From Pseudopedobacter saltans DSM 12145 (GTDB lineage: Bacteria > Bacteroidota > Bacteroidia > Sphingobacteriales > Sphingobacteriaceae): a DNA stretch of 64,000 nucleotides. The translations under genes and the position numbers were made by a program. Shown here in pieces: positions 54,703 through 63,211 of this stretch; the first letter of the stretch is position 1; each line of letters starts with the position of its first letter. The stretch spans positions 1,612,001 through 1,676,000 of the forward strand of contig NC_015177.1 in NCBI RefSeq assembly GCF_000190735.1. Direction: 5' to 3'. Below the pieces are notes generated by a model. That model was not told the DNA's origin. It did no database searches and saw only the letters and a program-made list of their open reading frames with translations.

Positions 54703-56088
54703 CTAAATTTCCCGGTCGCTATCCCACTGTTCCAGATAATCGGCAACCTTACGCAGGAACATACCTCCTAAGGAACCGTCTACCACCCTGTGGTCATAAG
54801 ACATGGATAAATACATCATATGCCTTATGGCAATTACATCCCCATACTCAGTTTCTATAACTGCTGGCTTCTTCTTGATAACCCCTACAGCTAAAATAGC
54901 TACCTGCGGTTGATTGATTATAGGAGTCCCCATAATATTACCAAACATTCCTATATTACTCATCGTGAATGTTCCGCCCTGAATTTCATCCGGTGCCAAT
55001 TTATTAACTTTTGCGCGTTTACCTAAATCATTAACAGATTTTGTCAAACCAACCAAATTCAGCTGATCCGCGTTTTTAATAACCGGTACAATTAGATTTC
55101 CATTTGGTAAAGCTGCAGCCATCCCAATATTTATATCTTTTTTCTTGATGATTTTATTATCCTGAACGGAAATATTAATCATCGGAAAATCTTTGATTGC
55201 TTTTGCTATAGCTTCAATAAAAATTGGAGTAAAGGTAATCTTCTCTCCTTCTCTTTTTTCGAAACCACTTTTAACTTTATCTCTCCACTTCACTAAATTG
55301 GTCACATCGGCTTCTACAAATGAGGTAACATGAACCGATGTCTCTTTACTCATTACCATATGGTCAGAAATCAATCTTCTCATTCTGTCCATCTCTATAA
55401 TCTCATCTGAACCAGAACTTGCAACAACATGCTGTTGTTTGTAAGTTTTCTCTTCCGATACAGAAATCTCTGTTCTATCGCTTTGCTTAGTATCTTTTGC
55501 TTCTGCTTGCCTGATTTCGGGTGTAACAGAAACCTGAGCCTCTATTGGATACGATTTTCCGTTTCTTTTATTAACATAAGCCAATAAATCGTCCTTGGTT
55601 ACTCTACCATCTGCCCCGCTACCTTGTATCGAATCCAATTCGCTTAAAGAAATTCCCTCTTCAGATGCAATACTTTTAACCAATGGTGAGTAAAATCTAT
55701 TCGAATCACTGTACTCATTCTGGCTAGTATTTATCTGGTCTACCTCTTCGGAAGGAATATATGGAATTTCTACCTCCTCAATATCATTATAATTTTGTAT
55801 CGGTAGTTCATCTTCCTGCTTTACAGCCGTCTCTTCAACATCGCCCTCGCTTATTTCAATAGTCGCTATAACATCACCTATCTGAACTACATCATTTTCT
55901 TTAAAAAAGGTCTCAATCAATATCCCTTTAACCGGAGACGGAACTTCCGAGTCAACTTTATCAGTTGCCACTTCTAAAACCGTATCGTCTATTTCTATGG
56001 CGTCTCCCGGCTTTTTTAGCCAGTTGATAATTGTCGCTTCAGCAACACTTTCCCCCATTTTCGGCAATATAAATTTGTACTGAGCCAT
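54703..56088 (-). CDS. 2-oxo acid dehydrogenase E2 component (dihydrolipoamide acyltransferase)
   Basis: 461 residues. The N-terminal lipoyl domain (1-80) has the lipoyl Lys in EVATDKVDSEVPSP (Lys44). An acidic linker leads to the E1/E3-binding peripheral domain SPLVKSIASEEGISLSELDS (about 135-170), and the catalytic domain (230-461) ends with the active-site SYDHRVVDGSLGG. It is the core of a pyruvate, branched-chain or 2-oxoglutarate complex. E1 and E3 genes are not next to it, so the complex cannot be named from context; branched-chain type is often suggested for single E2 of this form. Confidence 0.92.
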   Translation of the reverse strand: MAQYKFILPKMGESVAEATIINWLKKPGDAIEIDDTVLEVATDKVDSEVPSPVKGILIETFFKENDVVQIGDVIATIEISEGDVEETAVKQEDELPIQNYNDIEEVEIPYIPSEEVDQINTSQNEYSDSNRFYSPLVKSIASEEGISLSELDSIQGSGADGRVTKDDLLAYVNKRNGKSYPIEAQVSVTPEIRQAEAKDTKQSDRTEISVSEEKTYKQQHVVASSGSDEIIEMDRMRRLISDHMVMSKETSVHVTSFVEADVTNLVKWRDKVKSGFEKREGEKITFTPIFIEAIAKAIKDFPMINISVQDNKIIKKKDINIGMAAALPNGNLIVPVIKNADQLNLVGLTKSVNDLGKRAKVNKLAPDEIQGGTFTMSNIGMFGNIMGTPIINQPQVAILAVGVIKKKPAVIETEYGDVIAIRHMMYLSMSYDHRVVDGSLGGMFLRKVADYLEQWDSDREI

Positions 56089-56110
56089 ATATAAAATCGT
56101 CGTTTTATAA

Positions 56111-56118
56111 CAAAAATA
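56111..56118 (-). promoter_or_regulatory. -7 promoter box of the E2 gene
   Basis: Minus strand TATTTTTG, exact TAnnTTTG, 22 nt before the ATG at 56088. No -33 TTTG seen. The box lies in the 40-nt gap after cinA. Confidence 0.45.
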
Positions 56119-56128
56119 ACAATATAGA

Positions 56129-57385
56129 TTAATTATACTGCGACTTCCTTAATAATGTTAATAACAAAAACAAAGCAGCCGTAGCGCTTCTTTCTATATT
56201 CTGCAAGCGTTTATTACTGAATATAAACCGTTTAACAAGTGTTTCATTTTTATTTGCCACCGCGATACAAACTGTACCGACAGGCTTCTCTTCAGAGCCA
56301 CCTCCCGGTCCGGCTATGCCTGTTATTGCTACGGCAAAATCTGTTTCGAAATTAAGCAGAGCACCTTCTGCCATTTCTTTTGCGGTCTGCTCACTAACAG
56401 CACCAAATTGTTCCAGCGTTTCAGATTTGACGCCAAGTACAGACATTTTCAATTTATTTGAATACACCACTGCAGCGCCATCAAATACACTTGAAGACCC
56501 GGAATGTTGTGTAAATAAATGAGATAAATAACCACCTGTACAGCTTTCTGCTAATGATAAAGTGAGGTTATTTCTTTCCATCAAATCCAAAATTGCTTTT
56601 TCAAAAGCTACATCCTCATTAGAAACCCAATATTCCGCTACCCTTTCTTCAATCTTCCCGGCAAATTGTTCGATCTCTTCAATCAATTCAGCATCGGCAT
56701 TTTTTGCAGAACTCAAGCGCAAACGCACCATTCCTAATTTTGGTAAATAAGCTAGCTTAATATAATCAGGCAGGCTATCTTCTATATCAGCTATCCTATC
56801 AGCCAAAAAAGATTCACCAATTCCTGCTGTTAAAATGGTGCGGTGATAAATAGAAGGCAAATGATACCTTTTAGTCAGTTCGGGAAGTACTTTATTACTC
56901 ATCAACAGCATCATCTCAAAAGGTACTCCCGGCATTGAAATAAAGACCTTATTTCCCTTTTGAAACAACATACATGGTGCAGTTCCATTTTCGTTCAGCA
57001 ATATCTCACAGTTATCAGGAACTTCGGCCTGTAATGCGTTCAGTTCTGTCACAGGTAAATCTCTGCGCTCGAAAAAAGATCTTACAATCTTCAGCGTCGG
57101 CTCGTGAACCACCATTTTTTCGCTGCCAAAATATTCGGCCATTGTTTTCTTGGTAACATCATCTTTTGTAGGCCCCAACCCTCCGGTTACCAGGATAATA
57201 TCCGCTCGCCCTTCGGCTTCTTCCAAAGCCTTCAATATATGTTCTTTCTGGTCAGATATTGATGTTATCTGAGTAACCGAAATACCTATCTTATTCAATT
57301 CGGTTGCCATCCAGGGCGAATTCGTATCTATAATTTGTCCTATCAGAATTTCATCTCCAATAGTAATAATTTCTGCTAAAGGCAT
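56129..57385 (-). CDS. cinA: CinA family protein (nicotinamide-nucleotide amidohydrolase)
   Basis: 418 residues. The MoCF-like N-terminal domain (1-170) has ITIGDEILIGQIIDTNS and LVTGGLGPTKDDVT. The C-terminal CinA domain (about 260-418) carries SLAESCTGGYLSHLFTQHSG and AVAITGIAGPGGGSEEKPVG. Full-length proteins of this family combine ADP-ribose pyrophosphatase-like and NMN deamidase activities for NAD recycling. The NMN deamidase role is by family. Confidence 0.94.
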   Translation of the reverse strand: MPLAEIITIGDEILIGQIIDTNSPWMATELNKIGISVTQITSISDQKEHILKALEEAEGRADIILVTGGLGPTKDDVTKKTMAEYFGSEKMVVHEPTLKIVRSFFERRDLPVTELNALQAEVPDNCEILLNENGTAPCMLFQKGNKVFISMPGVPFEMMLLMSNKVLPELTKRYHLPSIYHRTILTAGIGESFLADRIADIEDSLPDYIKLAYLPKLGMVRLRLSSAKNADAELIEEIEQFAGKIEERVAEYWVSNEDVAFEKAILDLMERNNLTLSLAESCTGGYLSHLFTQHSGSSSVFDGAAVVYSNKLKMSVLGVKSETLEQFGAVSEQTAKEMAEGALLNFETDFAVAITGIAGPGGGSEEKPVGTVCIAVANKNETLVKRFIFSNKRLQNIERSATAALFLLLTLLRKSQYN

Positions 57386-57434
57386 ATGTTTTAAATTGAA
57401 AGTCTAATGTTACAGGTTCCGGCTTTTCCTTCTC

Positions 57435-60128
57435 TTAGTAAAATGACTGGTACCCGCTGCGTTTGCTCAATTTCAGATCCTGCAGTATGCTTGACTTCAC
57501 CCTTAAGTTTACACCGTAATATTTATAAGATCCAAAAGGACTCCAGTTAATCGACAAGTCCCAGCAGTGTAAATCCCTATAGATATTAAAAGATGTAGCA
57601 CTTATTTTGTTCATCTGAAAATCGTATCCTGTCGTAAACTGAACTTTCCATTTTGGCGTCAGACTAAAGTCACCATTGGCGCTTAATGTTTGTGAATAGG
57701 TTTTCAGCAAACCACTATTTGCATACGTAAAATTATAGTAAAAACTAAAGTTCCAGGGAACGGTAAAATCTACAAAGGCATTTGCATCTCTACTTATCTG
57801 CTGTAACTGTGCCAGCTCACTGGCATTTAAACGATTAAAGGTTTCATTATTCCCACCAGGCGTAGGTGGGTTATTTGATTTATTATTTTTCCCTAATGTC
57901 GATGAATTCAGGCTATAGTCGAACGAAAAGTTAAAGCTTGCCAGTCTTGGAAGTTTGCCATTTTGCCATAAATATCTGTCAACCCGCCTTCCCATGGTAA
58001 CTCCATTCCGAATATAGGTCTGATAAACATATGGGTCTAATGAACCACCGAAATTGACACCTAATTTCTCTGTAAAAAAAGTTCTTCCACTGAAACTAAG
58101 TGTAGAAAGCTTGAAACTATCAGCCACAAAATTGTAGTTACCATTTAACGACAGCCCCTGTAAAATCGGTATCTTTTTAATTCCATTTCCGGTAGTGTCT
58201 TTTGTGCTTCGCACTTTCATTTCGATATTATTATCTATTCCGAAATTGATAGCCGCAGATTTCCCACCTCCCGGACCACCATATAAACTGCCTTCGAAAA
58301 TGGAATATTTCGTTCTATCTCCAGCCTGATTATACACGTACTCCTGATAAAAACCGTACTTTTCCTGACTGAAATCCGGGCGATAAGAGAATCCGATATT
58401 TGGAGTTAATACATGGCGTATTGCAACCAATTTACCCTTCTTAAAATTCACCATTCCGTAAATTTTTGTAGAAAGCCCTCCTCCTACGCTATATTCTCCA
58501 GCTCTTCTAAAGCCTTGAATAGTATCTATAGATGTAGAATCCTTGGTTCCGGTTGGCGTTGGTGCCAAAGCGTATTTCTTTCTAATCGTCTGGAAATACC
58601 AGTTTTCGGTATAGTTGATATTCTGGCTAAACTGGAAATATTTTAAAATCCTCGAAGACATGGATATCGGGATATTATGTCTGATTCCGCTCTGAACTTT
58701 ACTTAATGATTCTTTCTTAAAAAGCATAGAATCTGTTGTATTCAAACGATTATCGGCAGTTAAGTTGTAACCTACAGCAATCCTCTGATACCATTTTTGT
58801 TCGCCAACCCTATCTTTTTTGTCAAACGGATTTAGCGTTGACATACTAAAATTTAAACTTGGCAATCCCAAACTAACGGTTCTTCTTGTTAAATCCTGGT
58901 TATGTGTTAAACTGGTACTTAAGTTAAAAGGACTATTTGCCCAGGTTTTGCTGTACGATATACTGGAGTTCAGATTATTTTGACTGATTTGATTAAAATC
59001 CATAATACCGTTGGCGTTATTACGGTAATAAGTAGAGGTACCTGCATTTACAGAAGCACTAAAATTGGTACCTGGTCTGGCGTTCGGATTTTGCGAGTGC
59101 GACCATCTGATATTAAAATCTCTTTGCGGATGTTCGTATTGCGGAGTTCCCTCCACACCATACTTTCTCGAAGCGTAGGAAAAGAACAAATTTCCTGTGT
59201 ACTTATAACGCTTCATGTATCTCGAAGCAATATTCCCTTCATAAGACCCTTTAGAATAGATTCCTCCTTTCAATGTCATGTCCCAATAGTCATTAAGCCC
59301 TATATAGTATCCAAAATCTCTCAGGAAAAAGCCCAAAGTTGCATCTTCTCCAAATTGAGGAAATATAATACCTGAGGCCCGTCTATTCGGCTTTGGAAAG
59401 AAACCAAATGGCAGCACAATTGGTAAGGGAACATCTTCTATCACTACATAAGCTGGCCCTGTAACAATCTGTCTGTCTGTGGCGATACCTTTTGTAATCA
59501 CTATTCCAAAATGTTGATGCGGGTAAGGATTACTACACGTGGAATACACCACACCCTTCATATGCAACTCGTTATCCTCTTGCTTCTTTACTTTCCCTCC
59601 TGTAATATACCCTCCTTCCTGTTCGGTATAAACCTGATAGATTTTACCTTTCGAAGTTTTGAAGTTATAATAAACAGAATCTGCTGTCAGCGCTCCCTGA
59701 CTAGGATCTTTAAAAATCGCCGGGCCCGAAAAGTGACCTAAAGAGTCGATTGTTCCTTTTGCAAAGATTGTGTTGTTTTTCTGGTCGAGCCTGATATAAT
59801 TTGCATCTACGGTCTTATCTCCGTAAACCACTCTGGCCTTACCGTATAAATGGACAATGTTGTGCTTAGCGTCGTAAATCGTCGAATCCTCTGCCGTCGC
59901 AACAATTTTATCTTCAAAGTCAGACTTTTTCTTAACCGTATCCGTTTTAGTATGCAGCGTGGAATCTAATTTCACTAAAGAGGAATCTAATACAGTTGAA
60001 TCGGAGGATATAATGGCTCTTTTTGATCGTAAACTGGTATCAGGATTTTGAGCAAAGGCAGAAAATAATTGCACACAAACGCATACAATTGTTAAAATAC
60101 ATATAAAAATTATATTAGAAGCTCTCAA
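57435..60128 (-). CDS. lptD: LPS assembly protein LptD-like (Bacteroidota type)
   Basis: 897 residues. A signal peptide (MRASNIIFICILTIVCVCV... FAQ) from a TTG start at 60128; no ATG is nearby. The N-terminal OstA/LptA-like domain (70-180) has IYDAKHNIVHLYGKARVVYG, DANYIRLDQKNNTIFAKG and an LPF-rich stretch (PIVLPFGFFPKP). The rest is an aromatic, amphipathic beta-barrel (240-897) ending in Tyr. It should sit in the outer membrane and insert LPS with LptE. No LptE is recognised beside it. Divergent from the amidase gene. Confidence 0.88.
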   Translation of the reverse strand: MRASNIIFICILTIVCVCVQLFSAFAQNPDTSLRSKRAIISSDSTVLDSSLVKLDSTLHTKTDTVKKKSDFEDKIVATAEDSTIYDAKHNIVHLYGKARVVYGDKTVDANYIRLDQKNNTIFAKGTIDSLGHFSGPAIFKDPSQGALTADSVYYNFKTSKGKIYQVYTEQEGGYITGGKVKKQEDNELHMKGVVYSTCSNPYPHQHFGIVITKGIATDRQIVTGPAYVVIEDVPLPIVLPFGFFPKPNRRASGIIFPQFGEDATLGFFLRDFGYYIGLNDYWDMTLKGGIYSKGSYEGNIASRYMKRYKYTGNLFFSYASRKYGVEGTPQYEHPQRDFNIRWSHSQNPNARPGTNFSASVNAGTSTYYRNNANGIMDFNQISQNNLNSSISYSKTWANSPFNLSTSLTHNQDLTRRTVSLGLPSLNFSMSTLNPFDKKDRVGEQKWYQRIAVGYNLTADNRLNTTDSMLFKKESLSKVQSGIRHNIPISMSSRILKYFQFSQNINYTENWYFQTIRKKYALAPTPTGTKDSTSIDTIQGFRRAGEYSVGGGLSTKIYGMVNFKKGKLVAIRHVLTPNIGFSYRPDFSQEKYGFYQEYVYNQAGDRTKYSIFEGSLYGGPGGGKSAAINFGIDNNIEMKVRSTKDTTGNGIKKIPILQGLSLNGNYNFVADSFKLSTLSFSGRTFFTEKLGVNFGGSLDPYVYQTYIRNGVTMGRRVDRYLWQNGKLPRLASFNFSFDYSLNSSTLGKNNKSNNPPTPGGNNETFNRLNASELAQLQQISRDANAFVDFTVPWNFSFYYNFTYANSGLLKTYSQTLSANGDFSLTPKWKVQFTTGYDFQMNKISATSFNIYRDLHCWDLSINWSPFGSYKYYGVNLRVKSSILQDLKLSKRSGYQSFY

Positions 60129-60144
60129 AGTTCAATATGAATAT

Positions 60145-60152
60145 TATTTTTG
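60145..60152 (+). promoter_or_regulatory. -7 promoter box of the amidase gene
   Basis: TATTTTTG, exact TAnnTTTG. The start point expected near 60156 lies inside a longer in-frame extension of the amidase, supporting ATG 60185 as the true start. Confidence 0.5.
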
Positions 60153-60184
60153 TACACAAGGTCAACAAAAAACGTCCAAAATTA

Positions 60185-61051
60185 ATGAAAATTACAACAA
60201 GGTTTATCAGCTGTTTTATTATTTCCGTAAGTTTAACATTTTCCTTCATAAGTAGCTCGCAAGCCGAAAATATCATTAAATCCGAAAAGAGCAAAGTAAA
60301 ACTTATTGTTTTAGATCCGGGGCATGGTGGTGAAGACGGCGCAACCAGAGGTGCATTTTCAAAAGAAAAAGACGTAGCTCTGGAAGTGGCACTGAAATTA
60401 GGAAAAGCAATTGAGGAGAAACTTCCCGACGTGAAAGTTATTTTCACCAGGAAAACCGACGTCTTCGTAAAACTTTATGACAGAATTGGAATAGCTAACG
60501 CTGAAAAGGCAGATTTATTTATTTCCATACACTGTAACTCCATGCCTCTGATTAAACAAAAATATGTCGTAAGGTATTCTAACGGAAAACCAATTTACGG
60601 TTATAGAAATATTCCAAACCCGGGACCTACAGGAACGGAAACTCTAGTATCCGGTTTCGGAAGGCTTGGTCAACAGGATGCCGCAATTCGCGAGAATGCT
60701 TCAGTTCTTTTGGAAAAGAACTATAAAGAAAACTACGAAGGTTTTGACCCTAATGATCCTGAGAGCTATATTATCTTCTCTTTGATGAAAAATGCATTTA
60801 GAGAGCAAAGCATCAAACTGGCATCATTAATGCAAGAGGAGTATGTCAAATCCGGAAGAGTAAACAGAGGAGTTAAAGAGCAAAGTCTGGCGGTACTGGC
60901 AAAAGCCGGAATGCCAGCTGTGCTAACAGAAATTGGTTTTATAAGCAATCCGGAAGAAGAACAATACATAAATTCAGAATCTGGCCAGGCAGAAATTGTT
61001 AAAAACATTTTAAATGCTATAATTGCTTATAAGAAACAGATAGAGTCTTAA
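60185..61051 (+). CDS. N-acetylmuramoyl-L-alanine amidase
   Basis: 288 residues from ATG 60185, which gives a clear signal peptide (MKITTRFISCFIISVSLTFSF, then ISSSQA). The amidase_3 domain (about 40-285) has the zinc ligands in LVLDPGHGGEDGATRG-like (IVLDPGHGGEDG), later Glu in KEKDVALEVALKLG, the His in LFISIHCNSMP, and the catalytic Glu in VLTEIGFISNPEEE. It cuts the amide bond between muramic acid and the stem peptide in the periplasm, in cell separation or peptidoglycan turnover. A longer frame from 60137 crosses the promoter box and is not chosen. Confidence 0.94.
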   Translation: MKITTRFISCFIISVSLTFSFISSSQAENIIKSEKSKVKLIVLDPGHGGEDGATRGAFSKEKDVALEVALKLGKAIEEKLPDVKVIFTRKTDVFVKLYDRIGIANAEKADLFISIHCNSMPLIKQKYVVRYSNGKPIYGYRNIPNPGPTGTETLVSGFGRLGQQDAAIRENASVLLEKNYKENYEGFDPNDPESYIIFSLMKNAFREQSIKLASLMQEEYVKSGRVNRGVKEQSLAVLAKAGMPAVLTEIGFISNPEEEQYINSESGQAEIVKNILNAIIAYKKQIES

Positions 61052-61080
61052 ATGATTTAAAAACTTAAATTGAACATAAT

Positions 61081-62025
61081 TTGAAAATTTCTAACGAAAC
61101 TAAGGTCGGAATTTTAGCGTCTTTTGCTATTGCTATTTTTATAATTGGCTATAATTTCTTAAAAGGGAACGACGTTTTTACACAAGAAAAAGATTTTTAT
61201 GCTATTTATGATAAAGTAGACGGATTAACGGTCTCTAAACCTGTTCTGGTAAATGGCTATCAAATTGGCAGGGTAGCGGCCTTAACATTACAGCAAAACG
61301 GAAAGATTTTGGCGAACTTCAAAATAGCTCCTAAATACGATATTCCGAAAAACACCATTGCAAGATTAGAAAGTACCGACCTTCTGGGCAGCAAAGCGGT
61401 TGTATTTGATCTGGGTAACAGCACTGCATACGCTGCTGATGGCGATACCTTAAATTCAAATATTCAAGCTAATATTTTGGATCAGATGGAACCTGTACAG
61501 AAAAAGGCACAAATCCTTATTTCGCGGTTGGACTCTGTATTAGTTTCAGTAAATAATATATTGAACCCTAACTTTCAAAAGAATATCGAGTCTAGCTTCA
61601 ACAGTATCGCAGGGACCTTACAGACGTTGGAGTCAACATCTAAAACGGTTGATGGCATGGTTACCGTACAATCAAAAAGAATAGATAATATCTTGGCTAA
61701 TGCGGAATCTATATCTGCCAATCTGAAAAACAACAACGAGCAAATAACCGGTATTTTAACAAATTTCAATAAAGTATCTGACGAAATTGCTAAAGCGAAT
61801 TTCAAACAGACATTGGAAAACGCCAATCAGGCAGTAGCAGATTTGCAAACTGCTATCAATAAAGTAAACAAGGGGAACGGATCTTTAGCCCTACTGTTAA
61901 ATGACGATAAATTGTACAATAATCTAAATAATGCTTCCCATAATCTGGATAAGCTAATGATTGATCTAAGGGCTAATCCTAAGAGATATGTTAGTTTCTC
62001 CGTTTTTGGTGGAAAGAAAGATTAA
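61081..62025 (+). CDS. MCE/MlaD domain protein
   Basis: 314 residues from TTG 61081 (KISNETKVGILASFAIAIF...). One N-terminal membrane helix (8-26) and an MCE domain (about 37-115; YDKVDGLTVSKPVLVNGYQI, LLGSKAVVFDL) are followed by a long helical tail (130-300). Such proteins anchor in the inner membrane and form a periplasmic hexameric channel for lipid transport. MlaE and MlaF partner genes are not here, although the amidase gene lies only 29 nt upstream and is likely in the same operon. Confidence 0.9.
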   Translation: MKISNETKVGILASFAIAIFIIGYNFLKGNDVFTQEKDFYAIYDKVDGLTVSKPVLVNGYQIGRVAALTLQQNGKILANFKIAPKYDIPKNTIARLESTDLLGSKAVVFDLGNSTAYAADGDTLNSNIQANILDQMEPVQKKAQILISRLDSVLVSVNNILNPNFQKNIESSFNSIAGTLQTLESTSKTVDGMVTVQSKRIDNILANAESISANLKNNNEQITGILTNFNKVSDEIAKANFKQTLENANQAVADLQTAINKVNKGNGSLALLLNDDKLYNNLNNASHNLDKLMIDLRANPKRYVSFSVFGGKKD

Positions 62026-62038
62026 ATTAAGCTACGTT

Positions 62039-62070
62039 AAAAAGCGGTTATTAAATAATAACTGCTTTTT
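62039..62070 (+). terminator. Terminator after the MCE gene
   Basis: AAAAAGCGGTTATTA pairs with TAATAACTGCTTTTT (one G-U pair) with a T run on the plus strand, 13 nt past the stop. Confidence 0.85.
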
Positions 62071-62187
62071 ATTCAATTTTCCCTCAACGGCCTTCTTAAA
62101 AACATCTAAGGCTAACATTTCAACACCTGTATTATTTTCATTATCTTTAAAGTTTATATATTCTATTACTTAATCCTTCCAAAATTT

Positions 62188-62195
62188 TAAATTTG
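62188..62195 (+). promoter_or_regulatory. -7 promoter box of the sterol desaturase-family gene
   Basis: TAAATTTG, exact TAnnTTTG, 24 nt before ATG 62220. No -33 TTTG at the correct distance. Confidence 0.45.
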
Positions 62196-62219
62196 TCGTA
62201 ATTTTTATTCATTGATATA

Positions 62220-63176
62220 ATGAACATAGAAACCTTCTTTGGAGAACAGGGCGTTTCCTACGTTTATCTCTATACAGCTCCTATCCACATAGCTGTCATA
62301 TTGTTCGAAATGATCTACAGTTACAAATATAAAAAGCATATATACGACACAAAAGATACGGCAACAAATGTCTACATGGCATTGTTAAATTTCGGCCTAG
62401 ATCTGGTTATGAAAGCTTTTGCTATGGGTGTTATGTTTTTCTTCTATGATCATAGTTTATTCAACCTTTCAGCAAGTTCCGCATGGTATTGGCTGGGTGT
62501 GTTTTTATTGCAGGACTTTGCATATTATATTCATCACTATGTAGATCACCATTCACGCTTATTTTGGGCGGTACATGTGACTCACCACAATTCAGAAAAA
62601 TTCAATATTTCAACAGGATTTCGTTCGCCTGTATTCCAGCCCCTATACAGATATTTATTCTTCTCTCCTATTGCATTATTGGGTTTTAATCCATGGCATA
62701 TCATGTCTGCTTATGCCATTTTCCAAATTTATGGAACGTGGGTACATACCACTACTGTTGGAAAACTGGGAATTTTAGAATGGTTCCTCGTAACGCCATC
62801 TCACCACCGCGTACACCATGCTTCCAATGCCAGATATCTAGATAGAAATATGGGAATGGGGCTAATTATCTGGGATAGGATCTTTGGTACCTTTGAAAAA
62901 GAGGATGAGAATTACGAACCTATAAAGTATGGGCTGACCAAAGATATAGAAGACAAAGGGCCTATAAACATCGTATTTCACGAATGGAAAGAAATTTATA
63001 AAGATGCATGGAAACAACCCGGCCTTAAGTTTTCCGATCGGTTAAAATATATGTTCTATCCTCCAGGCTGGAATCACAGAGGCGATGGTAAAACATCCGC
63101 TGTTTTACGGGCGCAGGAAAAAGCCGAAAGACTAAGTAAAACAAACAACGAAAAAATACGAAAACTACCTACTTAA
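62220..63176 (+). CDS. Sterol desaturase/fatty acid hydroxylase family membrane protein
   Basis: 318 residues with several membrane helices in the first 200. The three His boxes that bind the di-iron centre are HHYVDHHSRLFWAVHVTHHN (about 105-124) and SHHRVHHASN (about 197-206). Family members hydroxylate or desaturate lipids. The actual lipid is unknown. A hydrophilic C-terminal tail of 60 residues ends the protein. Confidence 0.92.
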   Translation: MNIETFFGEQGVSYVYLYTAPIHIAVILFEMIYSYKYKKHIYDTKDTATNVYMALLNFGLDLVMKAFAMGVMFFFYDHSLFNLSASSAWYWLGVFLLQDFAYYIHHYVDHHSRLFWAVHVTHHNSEKFNISTGFRSPVFQPLYRYLFFSPIALLGFNPWHIMSAYAIFQIYGTWVHTTTVGKLGILEWFLVTPSHHRVHHASNARYLDRNMGMGLIIWDRIFGTFEKEDENYEPIKYGLTKDIEDKGPINIVFHEWKEIYKDAWKQPGLKFSDRLKYMFYPPGWNHRGDGKTSAVLRAQEKAERLSKTNNEKIRKLPT

Positions 63177-63211
63177 CAACAGGTTCGCTAACATAAGTGA
63201 TTGAGTTTGGC

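Noticed and set aside
61081-62025. Mla lipid transport operon
   Set aside because: Only one MCE protein is present; no ATPase (MlaF) or permease (MlaE) gene accompanies it.
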